20,178 nt of DNA. It comes from a virus. The DNA is taken from IMG/VR virus record IMGVR_UViG_3300025000_000482, positions 1 to 20,178 of that record; one strand, given 5' to 3'. The translations under genes were made by a program, and so were the position numbers. The notes under the pieces were generated by a model. That model saw nothing but the letters and a program-made list of their open reading frames with translations, was not told where the DNA came from and did no database searches. Below, piece by piece: positions 5,997 to 14,874 of this stretch (position 1 is its first letter; each line of letters begins with the position of its first letter).

Positions 5997-8139
5997 CCTT
6001 TTCTTTTGGTTCATTCTGTTTTTGCTTTGCTTGCTGATCGATTTTTATCTGTTGCACTAAGTCCTCTACAGTCAGCTCTATGCCAGCTTGCTTGGCTTGT
6101 TGCAGCTTCCCTGATACTGGTAAATCCTTGAATGGTATCGACTGCGCTGGTTTTTGTTCCTCTTGCGGGTTCATCTGCTGCGCAATCATGGCCGCCTTTT
6201 GCATTATCATCTGTTCATGTTGCTTAACGTGAGCATCAAATGCAGCTGCAAGTTGGGGTTGCTCCCTCTCAAAATTTTCATATGCCACATCAAGTCTGAA
6301 ACGGTTATGATCCTGTATGTGGATCTCGTGCATATCATAGTCTTTGAATACAGGCAATTGTTCTTTAACAATAAGCTTGTTTTCACGCCTAGCCTTGTTG
6401 GAGTGCATTTCTTCTTCATCGTCGATATTCTCAGGATTACCGAATTTATAAGTTTTGAGGAATTCCCTTCTCGTTTTGGCAGGTACTTTGTTTTCGTCAT
6501 AAAGTCCATACTGCAGGAATTCTATTGCAATTGATCTTTGTTGTGCGGGAGTTAGCATCAGTTCATCTTCATTGTCGATAATAACATCATCACTTGTCAG
6601 GTCGGAAGCATACCACTCAACCAAATCAATATCATTATTATCACCAACACACCTTAAAAGCCTTGGCGAGCTTTCCGGCACAAACTGCCTGTAAAGTCTC
6701 AGGTCAATTTTCCAGCCCTGTATTGCAGCTGCATTGATATTATCCCTTGTCAATGAAATTCTTGAATCATCGGCCTCTCTGAGCTGTTCCATTGCATCAC
6801 CGGATACAACACCGGAAGGGGGAAGCGATTGAGCGGAGAACGGAGAAACACCTGATATCATGGTGAATTCTTCCCTCAGGCTCTTTTCTTCCTCAGAAAA
6901 GTCCGTTGTGCTGTCTTTGTTTTCAAGGAATGTCGGCGCATGTGTTCCTCTTTGGTAAATATGAATTTTCCCAGGGTATAGGCCTTCCCGTTCGAGTTCT
7001 TCTGTGTCTACATTACCATCATCCTCAACAGCAAGGTTTCCTATGGCTTTACGGTTTAATATCTCATGTTTGCGGTTCTTTACAGCGTTGTATGCCCTCT
7101 GAATTGGTATAAGCCTTTCAATTATTGAAGTTGGCCAGAAAAATCCAGGGTTTAATATACAGCACTGCATTTCAAGCGGAAATCCATATGCTCCATTTTT
7201 ACCTACCCTGTAAATGAAAGGTCCTGAGTAAAGTAGCTGTTTAGCTGCTGTGATTATGTTTAGCCCTTGCGGAAACCTCTTACATGGCAGTAGCATCATT
7301 TCCTTGACTATTTCACTATTGTCAATTGTCGTTACAGTGAATTTATGATTGGTCGTAAAGTATCCGAGCCCCCCGCCGATATTAGACTGCGATAGGGTGA
7401 ATACATCAACCTTACGGCCTTTCAATTCAACGCCCCATTTCTCAGCAATATCTTCAACAAGCATAGAACGCGCATGAATTATACTCTTACAACCTTCTAT
7501 ACCATTGGCAAAATTGCTATCCGGGAATATCTCAAATGAGTTCACAACATCTTTTTCAATATCGCCGTCATAGACTTGCCCATTCTCATCCTGCCCAATG
7601 TAATTTCCTGAGCTTACATCCCATCTGCGTTTCAGAAAGGCACAGCCGGTAAGGTCTGACCACGATGTCATTAACGCTCTCTTACTAGACATATCAAGGT
7701 TTGAATCCAAACCCCTCAGGATCGCCTTGCTGGTCTTTGCCGCAGACATATCCCTTGTCTCGTTACTAGCAGGCCGCACAAAAGGAATAGGCTTATTCTT
7801 GCATAGTTTAGAAAGCCTTGCTTCGTAGATAGGGGCTATCTGGTTGAATACCTCCATCTCCTGCCAATCATACGCCGGTGTCTGCTGGTATATTGTTTTT
7901 GCAGATAGATTAATGTCGCAGTATTGGTTACTGTTTACAAAGTTGATGTTAAGCATCCATTGCAGTTCATAGTCCCTGCGTTCTTTCTGCCGCCTATCAA
8001 ATTCCTTTTCAACAAAATCAACCTCGCTCTCTCTGTCAGGAAACGGCGTAAATGAATTGCCCTGCACAGGAGGACTATCCTGAACCTGTTGGTCTGTCGG
8101 TCCTGAAAAAATATCTTTAATACCTTGTAAAATTCCCAT
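5989..8139 (-). CDS. Portal protein, P22-like
   Basis: A 716-aa protein, close to the length of P22-type portals and longer than HK97-type ones. It has the pattern of that family: an N-terminal helical part with EFDRRQKERRDYELQWMLNI, a segment about ARLSKLCKNKPIPFVRPAS, a central region with FEIFPDSNFANGIEGCKSII, and a part near residue 345 with RLIPIQRAYNAVKNRKHEIL. A glutamine- and lysine-rich helical C-terminal barrel region ends it. Twelve copies form the ring through which DNA enters and leaves the head. It lies upstream of scaffold and capsid, as usual. The stop codon is inside an intrinsic terminator. Confidence 0.85.
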   Translation of the reverse strand: MGILQGIKDIFSGPTDQQVQDSPPVQGNSFTPFPDRESEVDFVEKEFDRRQKERRDYELQWMLNINFVNSNQYCDINLSAKTIYQQTPAYDWQEMEVFNQIAPIYEARLSKLCKNKPIPFVRPASNETRDMSAAKTSKAILRGLDSNLDMSSKRALMTSWSDLTGCAFLKRRWDVSSGNYIGQDENGQVYDGDIEKDVVNSFEIFPDSNFANGIEGCKSIIHARSMLVEDIAEKWGVELKGRKVDVFTLSQSNIGGGLGYFTTNHKFTVTTIDNSEIVKEMMLLPCKRFPQGLNIITAAKQLLYSGPFIYRVGKNGAYGFPLEMQCCILNPGFFWPTSIIERLIPIQRAYNAVKNRKHEILNRKAIGNLAVEDDGNVDTEELEREGLYPGKIHIYQRGTHAPTFLENKDSTTDFSEEEKSLREEFTMISGVSPFSAQSLPPSGVVSGDAMEQLREADDSRISLTRDNINAAAIQGWKIDLRLYRQFVPESSPRLLRCVGDNNDIDLVEWYASDLTSDDVIIDNEDELMLTPAQQRSIAIEFLQYGLYDENKVPAKTRREFLKTYKFGNPENIDDEEEMHSNKARRENKLIVKEQLPVFKDYDMHEIHIQDHNRFRLDVAYENFEREQPQLAAAFDAHVKQHEQMIMQKAAMIAQQMNPQEEQKPAQSIPFKDLPVSGKLQQAKQAGIELTVEDLVQQIKIDQQAKQKQNEPKEKAS

Positions 8140-8149
8140 ATCACACCAC

Positions 8150-8374
8150 CTATTCCTCAGGTGTATTTCGCTTCTTATAAGCTTCTGCTATGTTCTTCTT
8201 AATGCCATTTGGCACTGACTTTGGCTTACTGCTGTTCCTTGCCTCATATTCTGGAAGGTCGCGTGCCATTATTCGGTTATACAGATCTTCACGCTCCTGC
8301 TTGTGAATAATGTACTGGACAACTATTACAGCTAAAAACAGGGTAATCACAATCCAAAATTCAATATGCTCCAT
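8150..8374 (-). CDS. Small membrane protein next to the portal gene
   Basis: A 74-aa protein with one membrane segment at residues 6-23 (FWIVITLFLAVIVVQYII) and a charged, basic cytoplasmic-type tail. The ATG at 8374 is chosen because AAAGG lies 8 bases upstream; the open frame to 8428 overlaps the preceding gene without a ribosome binding site. Genes of this shape are frequent near phage portal genes, but their role is not established. A holin is possible from topology, but the head-gene context and the long soluble tail argue against it. Confidence 0.65.
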   Translation of the reverse strand: MEHIEFWIVITLFLAVIVVQYIIHKQEREDLYNRIMARDLPEYEARNSSKPKSVPNGIKKNIAEAYKKRNTPEE

Positions 8375-8378
8375 GTTA

Positions 8379-8696
8379 TCAGCCTTTCGTAATATCCGCG
8401 ATTGCTTCAATGCGGAGGTTGCAATCAAGTGATTTTTTGCTCTCTTTATCTTCCATTCGGTCGCTCGTGTTTACACTGCTGACATAGCACTCACATACTA
8501 TAACAACCTTGTCACCAGCTTTATACTTTCCGATTGTGGGAAGTTCTTCATCGCCAAGGTAAAGGCTAGGTCTTGGGTCGTAAGTGTATGAGATGGGATC
8601 TTCGCCCTTCTTTTGCTTCTCAGGCTTCGGTTCATCCAGCTTCTGAACATTAAGGTTTTTTACTTTATCAAGAGCCTGTTCTATCGCACTTTTCAT
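8379..8696 (-). CDS. Putative capsid-staple-like head protein
   Basis: A 105-aa protein with two parts. The N-terminal 35 residues are a charged linker with a KPEKQKKGEDPISY stretch. The C-terminal 65 residues look like a small beta barrel (RPSLYLGDEELPTIGKYK, then GDKVVIVCECYVSSVN, then LDCNLRIEAIADI). The order of a Y-rich strap, a L-x-L-x-DEEL turn, a GDKV strand and a final LRIEAI-DI strand resembles small capsid-staple/stabilising proteins of siphoviruses. The gene starts by overlapping the stop of the previous gene at 8696 and lies in the head cluster. The function is inferred by pattern memory and not by alignment. Confidence 0.45.
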   Translation of the reverse strand: MKSAIEQALDKVKNLNVQKLDEPKPEKQKKGEDPISYTYDPRPSLYLGDEELPTIGKYKAGDKVVIVCECYVSSVNTSDRMEDKESKKSLDCNLRIEAIADITKG

Positions 8697-9151
8697 TACT
8701 TTTTACCACCCTTCTTGGCTTTCGCTGTCCGTGGTGCGCGACCCTGTGGCTTGGCATTTAACTTCGTTTCGAGCTCCTTTACCTTCGTTTCGAGCTCCGT
8801 AACCTTTGCCGCGCTTATAGCAAGCAGAGCGTTCACAGCTTCTGTAGAATCGTTGACGTTTCCATGTGCCCCGTCTATTTGAGCCTGAAACTGTTCAATT
8901 GTGATATCCTTTGCTTCAAGTTGGGACACAAGATCAGCATTTATGGTTTCAAGCTCGTTGGGCTGTTTGCCGTACTTCCCATCCAGATATGCTTGCCCAG
9001 TTGTAATTATCTCTTTCAAATGTTCCTCGCTACATATGAGGCGCAAAGGAAGTGGAGTACCTTTTTCATATATCCATACCGGGCTATCTGTTGCTTTCCT
9101 ATCTCCAAGATCATCCCTCACCCTTCTCGGGTGCTTTTCAACTATAATCAT
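8696..9151 (-). CDS. Unknown head-cluster protein with coiled coil and basic tail
   Basis: A 151-aa protein; GGAGG lies upstream of the ATG at 9151. Residues 1-60 form a compact part (WIYEKGTPLPLRLICSEEHL). Residues 70-130 are heptad-rich, with a duplicated LETKVKELETKL unit that is also a visible 16-base repeat in the DNA (about 8763-8798). The C-terminus is very basic (APRTAKAKKGGKK) and could contact DNA. It is the third gene of the head cluster. A minor structural or assembly role is likely from position, but no family is recognised. Confidence 0.6.
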   Translation of the reverse strand: MIIVEKHPRRVRDDLGDRKATDSPVWIYEKGTPLPLRLICSEEHLKEIITTGQAYLDGKYGKQPNELETINADLVSQLEAKDITIEQFQAQIDGAHGNVNDSTEAVNALLAISAAKVTELETKVKELETKLNAKPQGRAPRTAKAKKGGKK

Positions 9152-9175
9152 AAAATCCCTCCAAAGAAAATCTTA

Positions 9176-9194
9176 GGGCAGGTAGAACCTGCCC
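9176..9194 (-). terminator. Hairpin after the 155-aa structural gene, weak terminator
   Basis: GGGCAGGT, a 3-base loop, then ACCTGCCC form a perfect 8-bp stem 7 bases after the stop codon at 9201. The following minus-strand sequence TAAGATTTTCTTT is T-rich but interrupted, so this may be an attenuating terminator or an mRNA 3'-end stabiliser. Confidence 0.55.
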
Positions 9195-9200
9195 GAGCTA

Positions 9201-9668
9201 TTATGCATCCGCCGTTTCTCGCACAACATTTGTGCCGTCAAAGTACACAATCGCCCTCTTGGTTGAAGCAATGACAATACCAGTTCCCGTTGGAGCCTTA
9301 ACCGTCAAAGCCTGTCCGCTCGTATTCAATACAACAAACTCCTTAAAATTCTGTGCTGCTGGAATTATGGCGTTTACTGCACCGCTTGCATTGGTGACGA
9401 TCAGGAACCTTTTCTTTGCTTCTATTGCAGTTAGCGTCCAGTCTGCAACGCCAGCGGCATAATCATGTGCAGCAAAGCTGTGGAAAACTTCTGGTTCGGT
9501 TATAACAGGAGAAGTAAGCGTCTTGTTGGTCAGAGTCTCCGCGCCCGTCAGAGAAACAACCGCTGCCGCAAGACCTTTGAGCCATGTACCAATCTTTCCG
9601 CTTGTGAATGTAGGTGATTCCCTGTTAAGCATTTTCTCCAGTTTGTTTGTTAGTGCTGTATATGGCAT
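9201..9668 (-). CDS. Putative virion surface/decoration protein
   Basis: A 155-aa protein. The middle has the AETLTNKTLTSPVI segment that recurs in phage fibre and surface proteins. The C-terminal half is beta-rich with repeated V-V-L and I-V patterns (KEFVVLNTSGQALTVKAPTG). GGAGAGG lies upstream of ATG 9668. It is encoded between the terminase and portal genes, so a head fibre or decoration protein is more likely than a tail fibre. Alanine/threonine richness and the absence of cysteine fit an exposed structural protein. The exact role is unknown. Confidence 0.5.
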   Translation of the reverse strand: MPYTALTNKLEKMLNRESPTFTSGKIGTWLKGLAAAVVSLTGAETLTNKTLTSPVITEPEVFHSFAAHDYAAGVADWTLTAIEAKKRFLIVTNASGAVNAIIPAAQNFKEFVVLNTSGQALTVKAPTGTGIVIASTKRAIVYFDGTNVVRETADA

Positions 9669-9698
9669 GGTATACCATCCTCTCCGCCCGTAGGCTAA

Positions 9699-9836
9699 TT
9701 ATATTAATCTGGTTTCCTTGAACTTCAATTCACCGTTTTCAAAGTACGTCTCACCGATGATTGTAAACGGCTTATTGGTTTTCTTGCTGTCCTGCTTTTT
9801 CTCAGGTTCTTCGACTTTCTTAACTTCTTTACTCAT
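9699..9836 (-). CDS. Small lysine-rich protein after the large terminase
   Basis: A 45-aa protein with a lysine/glutamate-rich N-terminal half and a short strand-like C-terminus (IIGETYFENGELKFKETRLI). The ATG at 9836 overlaps the terminase stop (ATGA) and has AAGGAGG upstream. The frame is open to 9884 but inside the terminase gene without a ribosome binding site. Function unknown. Confidence 0.6.
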   Translation of the reverse strand: MSKEVKKVEEPEKKQDSKKTNKPFTIIGETYFENGELKFKETRLI

Positions 9837-11348
9837 ACAAACGACCTCCTTCCGCTCCTTCTTATACCTTGGCTTTCTTTCCAAATCTTTTCCCGGTATT
9901 TCTCCATCTTGGATTTCTCAGGGGATAAGGTTTTGGATTTACTCGCATGGTAGGCGATCAGACCGTAACCAAAACTATCTACCGTATGTGTTGCATCCCC
10001 GTCCTCGGAGTATTTTTCGTGATCATCCGGATCCTTCAATACCTCCTGAAGATATTCAATCAGTTTCTTACAGCAATCGCATATCTGAACCTTGGCTACC
10101 ATACGCCTTATGTTTTCATCCATAGATGGCTTAAGATATTCATGGATTGTTGCTTTCCTCAGTTTCCTATCTGTAATTGCTTTTATAAATCCATAAAGCC
10201 CGCCATCTTGGTAATAATCTATAAGTGTTTTACCTTGTTCATCCCTAACATGAGTAGCCCATGCATCGTGTCCAGCAACTGTAAATGCAAACTTTTCTTC
10301 ATGTTCATTTCCATTGACATCAGTATATTTTGATTTCTCAGCTACCCTCTCAGCTTGGGTAGAGTATGGTATCTGTGTGCTTTTATCACCTTTATCACGG
10401 GTAAACTCTCTGTAAACATACACGGTACCCTGCTCATCAACTGTGTACCAATACCACGCAAATGGATCATCATAGCCATTATCTACAGAACGCCAGCGTT
10501 TCCAGTGAGAAGGTATACCGTTCGGAAACGTTTTTTCATAACTCACAACATGAGTTTTATAATCAAACTCCGGGAAAGCTGTATCATCGTTTATGTCCCA
10601 ATTGCCTTCCATCAAGGCCTTTTGTTCCTTCTCAGGAAGCTTTAAGAGCCTGTTTACATAGTCCGGATCGTCTCTCATTAGGAAGTCGTTTTCATAATAC
10701 AGTGATGGGATGTAGCACCGGCTTTCATATCTTGGTTTGTCGAATCTGTCTTTGCCTATAAATTCCTGAAATGTAACACAGGATTCATTCACGCCGATTT
10801 TAAAGGTCTTTTTCAAAAACTTGTGTCCTGGTCCATCGGGGTTAGTTGATATTTTCATCTGCTTTGGGTATTTGTTTGTGCCCCTTATACGAGACTGCAT
10901 GTATGTTATGCGATATTCTGAAAACTCTGTGCCTTCATCCATTCGTATAATGTCGTACTCAGCAGACTTATATATCGTTACGCTATCATCTGAATCAAGG
11001 TATCCAAATTCAATAATGCTACCATTTGAGTGATACCAAGTAAAGTCAGCGGCATTGTACTGCATCAGGTCTGGCGGGTATAACGATTGCGATTTAATTA
11101 TCAAAGAACGCCGTAATTCCGGGAATGTCTCTCTGAGTATCAGCTGCCTTATTCCGGGGTAATTATTTGCATCATACAAGGCATCAATGAGCTGCGCATA
11201 GCTCTTTCCCCCTCCGGCTGCGTCAACCTCCGAACAAAACCATGTCCGCATTGCATTGGATAAATAACCCCTGCTTATACGATACTGTAATGTCCATGTT
11301 CTTTGCTTTTACTGTTGCATTCCTCTGCTTAAAGTTGGTCTTGGCCAT
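9833..11348 (-). CDS. terL: Terminase large subunit, split by a +1 frameshift (joined 504 aa)
   Basis: ATP-driven DNA packaging motor and nuclease. The first 41 codons (ATG 11348 behind AAGGGGGTGATT, to TGA at 11225-11223) end with VLFGG. The rest is in the +1 frame from GAC at 11224. The join reads LFGGDAAGGGKSYAQL, a Walker A with K48 of the fused product. Walker B is IIRMDE (D137/E138), the coupling motif is STNPDGPGH (about 167-175), and the RNase H-like nuclease has D289 in RSVDNGYDD and D457 in THTVDSF. The joined length is normal for the family. Without a shift, an ATG at 11251 could give a 472-aa form that lacks the N-terminal region and has a poor ribosome binding site. A sequencing error, a disabling mutation or programmed frameshifting are all possible; the site argues for the last. 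The gene overlaps the HNH gene upstream. Confidence 0.85.
11222..11231 (-). promoter_or_regulatory. Candidate programmed +1 frameshift site in terL
   Basis: GGA GGT TGA C on the minus strand: a Shine-Dalgarno-like GGAGGT runs straight into an in-frame TGA followed by C, the weakest stop context. Skipping the T of TGA enters the long terminase frame at GAC. The build-up is like the RF2 site (Shine-Dalgarno, slippery codon, UGA-C), although the P-site codon here is GGU rather than CUU and the spacing is shorter. Confidence 0.55.
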
Positions 11349-12084
11349 TCGGAGAATCACCCCCTTGGTTCTTTTGGCTATACTGCTCCAAAAGCCAGAT
11401 TCTATACTCTGATTCTGTTTTATTTCCTTTCCTGCTGTTACAACTTCTACAAGCAGGAACTATATTGGCTATCCAATCTGCGCCACCTTTACTTAATGGA
11501 ATGCGATGATCTTCTGTAAGTTCGTTTATTGAAATTTCTTTTTGGCAGTAGTAACATCGCTTTCCGTAATATTCATATTTCGCCCTTAACTGCTGTTCGT
11601 CATGTGTCCCTTTTGTGTTCAGCTTCAACACGCGCCGTTTATTGGCTTTCAACATTTTAGGTAACGGATTTTGCTTGTACCGTTCTCTTTCATGCTCGTT
11701 GTAGCCAGAAACTTTTCTTTTCTCCCACCTTTGCCTATCCTGCTCACGGCGTTCTGGATTGCTAGCCCATCTTTTGTGGTCAAGTTCCCTACACTTTTCA
11801 ATGTTCCTGTTACAATACTTGTTTTTGCCTTCAAGCCTCTGCTTTTCATGGTGTCGCTTTAACTTTGCGGCGGCTTTCTCTGGGTTGCACTCTTTGTATT
11901 TGCGTTCCTTCTCTCTGCGTTTCTCGGGATTATTTTTAACACGTTCTTTGCAATACTCATTAAAACATTTGCGGCACATCGTCAGAGACCAGCCGCTTTT
12001 CGTAGACTTATTAGGTTTCCAATGTTCTGTGGTTAGTAGATATTTCTCTCCGCACTTTTTGCATAAAATAACTTCCTCGTTCAT
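11329..12084 (-). CDS. HNH endonuclease with N-terminal zinc finger
   Basis: A 251-aa protein. C8, C11, C37 and C40 form an N-terminal zinc site. Residues 48-145 are a very basic helical region with repeated NPE(K/R)RR-type units, probably DNA-binding. Residues 175-222 are the HNH domain: CYYC (C177, C180), EDHRIPLSKGG (D192, H193), N207 and CRSCN (C212, C215). It lies directly upstream of and overlaps terL. HNH proteins beside terminase can help cleave cos-type packaging sites, but repeat-rich HNH genes are also free-standing homing endonucleases, and both fit here. ATG 12084 has GGAGGGGAG just upstream. A TTG at 12177 with AGGAGA is an alternative that adds a 31-residue hydrophobic/basic extension. 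Confidence 0.8.
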   Translation of the reverse strand: MNEEVILCKKCGEKYLLTTEHWKPNKSTKSGWSLTMCRKCFNEYCKERVKNNPEKRREKERKYKECNPEKAAAKLKRHHEKQRLEGKNKYCNRNIEKCRELDHKRWASNPERREQDRQRWEKRKVSGYNEHERERYKQNPLPKMLKANKRRVLKLNTKGTHDEQQLRAKYEYYGKRCYYCQKEISINELTEDHRIPLSKGGADWIANIVPACRSCNSRKGNKTESEYRIWLLEQYSQKNQGGDSPNGQDQL

Positions 12085-12234
12085 ATACTCCCCTCCACCA
12101 TCATCATGCAACAAACGTAAGAGTCGAAAGGTCAAAAAGCGCGCAAACAAGAAATAGCCTCCACGCATAAAGCGCAAAAGCTATCTCCTGGGAGGATCAA
12201 ATGAACAATTTAACCTTAGCATATCAGCGGGATA

Positions 12235-12245
12235 AAATGGTCAAA
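12235..12245 (-). promoter_or_regulatory. TTTGACCATTT motif between zinc-ribbon and HNH genes
   Basis: The second exact copy of the motif, directly after the stop codon of the zinc-ribbon gene and about 150 bases before the HNH start. TTGACC would be a -35 box; TATGCT lies 15 bases and TGCTAA 17 bases downstream as weak -10 candidates. It could start HNH-terL transcription. Confidence 0.4.
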
Positions 12246-12473
12246 TCATTGTTTGATTGACTTTTTATACTTCTGTATCTTACTTTCCCAATCTGGGAAC
12301 CCAATCCACTTAAGTACCAATTCATTCAGTTCAATATCGCATTCCATGCAAAGCGGCCTATGTAGCCTTCCGTCAGCGCAAGCTTGCCACTCTGCATGGG
12401 CTGGTTTACCACATCGTACACATTTACACCGTTTGATTCCAATTGCTGTATATGGTCGTTTACGTCCCTGCAT
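12246..12473 (-). CDS. Phage zinc-ribbon protein of a widespread unknown family
   Basis: A 75-aa protein with CKCVRC at residues 16-21, a CADGR segment, then CMEC followed by DIELNELVLKWIGFPDWE. The pattern CxxCGKPA, WQACAD, RPLCxxCDIELN and GFPD recurs in many phages that infect diverse bacteria. No enzymatic role is established. Two Cys pairs probably bind one zinc. GGAGG lies upstream of the ATG at 12473. Confidence 0.75.
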   Translation of the reverse strand: MQGRKRPYTAIGIKRCKCVRCGKPAHAEWQACADGRLHRPLCMECDIELNELVLKWIGFPDWESKIQKYKKSIKQ

Positions 12474-12483
12474 TGGTAGCCTC

Positions 12484-13309
<826 letters not shown>

Positions 13310-13310
13310 G

Positions 13311-13550
13311 TTATTCCACCTTCTCATATGTCTTTTCAAAAATGTCAGGTTTGCACGGATAGAATTCGCCGTTCACACCTTTGATAATCCAATCTTTGGG
13401 TGAAGCATGTAATGGGCCTTCTAAAGTTGCAACAATCAATTCGCCACTTCTAAATTCAGCATCTCCACCAACAAATTTTTCAATTTCATCGAAATTTCCA
13501 TGAAACTGAACCGCCTCAATAACTACTGGCCTCTTCCTAAACTTTGCCAT
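13311..13550 (-). CDS. Widespread small phage protein of unknown function
   Basis: A 79-aa protein of a recognisable phage family: it begins [16 protein letters not shown] and ends with [27 protein letters not shown], a signature found in many phages of Gram-positive and Gram-negative hosts. No biochemical role is established. GGAGG lies upstream of the ATG. It is the first gene after a clear promoter and a 10-bp operator-like inverted repeat, so it heads a small regulated unit with the ribbon-helix-helix and exonuclease genes. Confidence 0.8.
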   Translation of the reverse strand: MAKFRKRPVVIEAVQFHGNFDEIEKFVGGDAEFRSGELIVATLEGPLHASPKDWIIKGVNGEFYPCKPDIFEKTYEKVE

Positions 13551-13566
13551 AACAACCTCCTGTAAA

Positions 13567-13604
13567 TTTGATACTTTAATCTTATATAATTTTTAAGTAT
13601 CAAA
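13567..13604 (-). promoter_or_regulatory. Inverted-repeat operator around the 13.6 kb promoter
   Basis: TTTGATACTT (13567-13576) and AAGTATCAAA (13595-13604) are perfect 10-bp inverted arms with an 18-base gap that contains the -10 box. One arm lies in the -35/-10 spacer and the other near the expected start of transcription, so bound repressor would block the promoter. Confidence 0.55.
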
Positions 13605-13611
13605 CGGTCAA
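13583..13611 (-). promoter_or_regulatory. Sigma-A-type promoter for the 13550-12484 unit
   Basis: On the minus strand TTGACC (13611-13606), a 17-base spacer and TATATA (13588-13583). The -35 overlaps the stop of the preceding gene. The first gene downstream starts at 13550. Confidence 0.65.
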
Positions 13612-14000
13612 ATAGTTTTGGATTTGAGAAATTTTATCATGGCGCACCTTGTCATGCAATTACCTGTATGATCTTCGCCGGTTGGGTACTGGATATTGTG
13701 TTGTATTTCATATTGAGCATCAACCGCATGGTTAGAGGCGTGCTGCGCATGTTCCAGTAGGCTCACATCCTTCCAGCCGTTACCTGGGTGAGTCAATTCG
13801 CCTTCCTGCATGGTCTTAAGGACCGTGTCATAGGCAACTTGCGCAACTTCGTGATATTCGGATGGTGTTTCCTTCACATCATAGATAGCGCCTTTATTGA
13901 AATTATCCATATAAAAGTCGAAGAAGGAGTTTCTGTTGGGTAATTCGTGGGTTTCGAGCTTTTTCATGTTGCATTTACGGGCAAATTTTAAGGTAATCAT
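13608..14000 (-). CDS. Unknown protein, possibly DUF5664/dNTP-hydrolase-like
   Basis: A 130-aa protein. The start ATG 14000 overlaps the stop of the previous gene (ATGA), with GGGAGG 10 bases upstream. The C-terminal half has LTHPGNGWKDVSLLEHAQHA, a histidine-rich helix, and EDHTGNCMTRCAMIKFL. The spacing W, then H-x2-H-x3-H, then an acidic ED-H and a helix with Arg/Ala resembles phage DUF5664-type proteins related to dATP/dGTP diphosphohydrolases. The match is loose and no substrate can be assigned. Its stop codon lies within the -35 region of the next promoter. Confidence 0.4.
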   Translation of the reverse strand: MITLKFARKCNMKKLETHELPNRNSFFDFYMDNFNKGAIYDVKETPSEYHEVAQVAYDTVLKTMQEGELTHPGNGWKDVSLLEHAQHASNHAVDAQYEIQHNIQYPTGEDHTGNCMTRCAMIKFLKSKTI

Positions 14001-14356
14001 ACGACAGGAACCTCCCTTTCTAACCATGCATAAGTGGTTATATCTTTTACATCGCCGCCGTCAGGGTGTGGGTCATGTACAAGTTTGCCGTTATTATAAA
14101 TGACAGAGTGTTTTAACCCTCTTGGACTCGTCCCCCAAGCCATATAATATTCAACACCTTCAGGCGGATTATCGTCATTATAAAACATGATTTTATTTGC
14201 TTGGCACCAATCCCATAGTTTCTCGGGATAATTCGGATCATCAACAAAATTCGGAACACCTTCGTCTGATATTTCAAGAAGTGAACACATACAAGCACGT
14301 AGGCAATCGCCCTTAACTCCTTCGCTGTGTATAAGTTTTTGTTTTATTGGCTTCAT
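13997..14356 (-). CDS. Phage papain-fold/C39-like protein
   Basis: A 119-aa protein with a cysteine-protease-like triad: C18 in KGDCLRACMCSLLEI, H83 in LKHSVIYNNGK and D95 in VHDPHPDGG. The GDCxRAC start, the SPRGL-HSV segment and the HDPHP end are typical of a family common in phages. The fold resembles peptidase C39/papain domains. Whether it cleaves a peptide bond in infected cells is unknown. It overlaps both neighbours by ATGA and so is co-translated with the ERCC4 nuclease. Confidence 0.65.
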   Translation of the reverse strand: MKPIKQKLIHSEGVKGDCLRACMCSLLEISDEGVPNFVDDPNYPEKLWDWCQANKIMFYNDDNPPEGVEYYMAWGTSPRGLKHSVIYNNGKLVHDPHPDGGDVKDITTYAWLEREVPVV

Positions 14357-14874
14357 GCTGTTTCGCCCTCCGCATTCTTTAATATTTCACGCAAAAAGTA
14401 ATAGAATTGTGAGTGTATAAACATTCCGGAATACTTTGAGGAAACAAACTGTATATCAAGGCCATAGCGATACTGAAACGCGAATAATGAGGCTAAAAAT
14501 GACTTTTCGGCTAGATTTGTGCGGTATTTATGTTCAATAATTTCTTGGTAACTGCCATTTTCAACCATAAGAATGAGTTTGGCTCCGGCATCTTTTGCCC
14601 GTTGGAATTCATTCTCAAATCGTTCCCTATTTTGCGCGAGGTTTCCGCTTACTTCAGTCAAATTAGCCTTACGTTCAATCGCTATTTTGTTCTCATAGGA
14701 CTGTCCATCTACCTCAAACGAGTAGTCACCAAATTTAAGACAGCGCTGAACGTGCTTAATGCCCTTGCTGTCAAGATAAGCGATAATGTTTGCAGAGTTA
14801 CCTTCGCTGTGCTCCCGGGTATCAATGATGATCGTTATTGAATTAAGTATCTGCTGCAGGCTGGCGTTAGTCAT
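14353..14874 (-). CDS. ERCC4/XPF-type nuclease domain protein
   Basis: A 173-aa protein with the XPF-family nuclease core: D18 in IIIDTREH, GD at 49-50 in LKFGDYSF, and ERK at 67-69 in AIERKANLTE. An NRERFENEFQRAKDAG helix and an LILMVEN strand follow. Members cut branched or flap DNA, and phage forms consist of this domain alone, as here. It would act in DNA repair or recombination, or in debranching before packaging. It overlaps the HAD gene upstream and the C39-like gene downstream (ATGA at both ends). Confidence 0.8.
   Translation of the reverse strand: MTNASLQQILNSITIIIDTREHSEGNSANIIAYLDSKGIKHVQRCLKFGDYSFEVDGQSYENKIAIERKANLTEVSGNLAQNRERFENEFQRAKDAGAKLILMVENGSYQEIIEHKYRTNLAEKSFLASLFAFQYRYGLDIQFVSSKYSGMFIHSQFYYFLREILKNAEGETA

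Noticed and set aside
12201-12260. 19-codon plus-strand frame with GGGAGG upstream
   Set aside because: Very short, convergent with the zinc-ribbon gene and overlapping the TTTGACC motif; the purine stretch fits the minus-strand leader as well.
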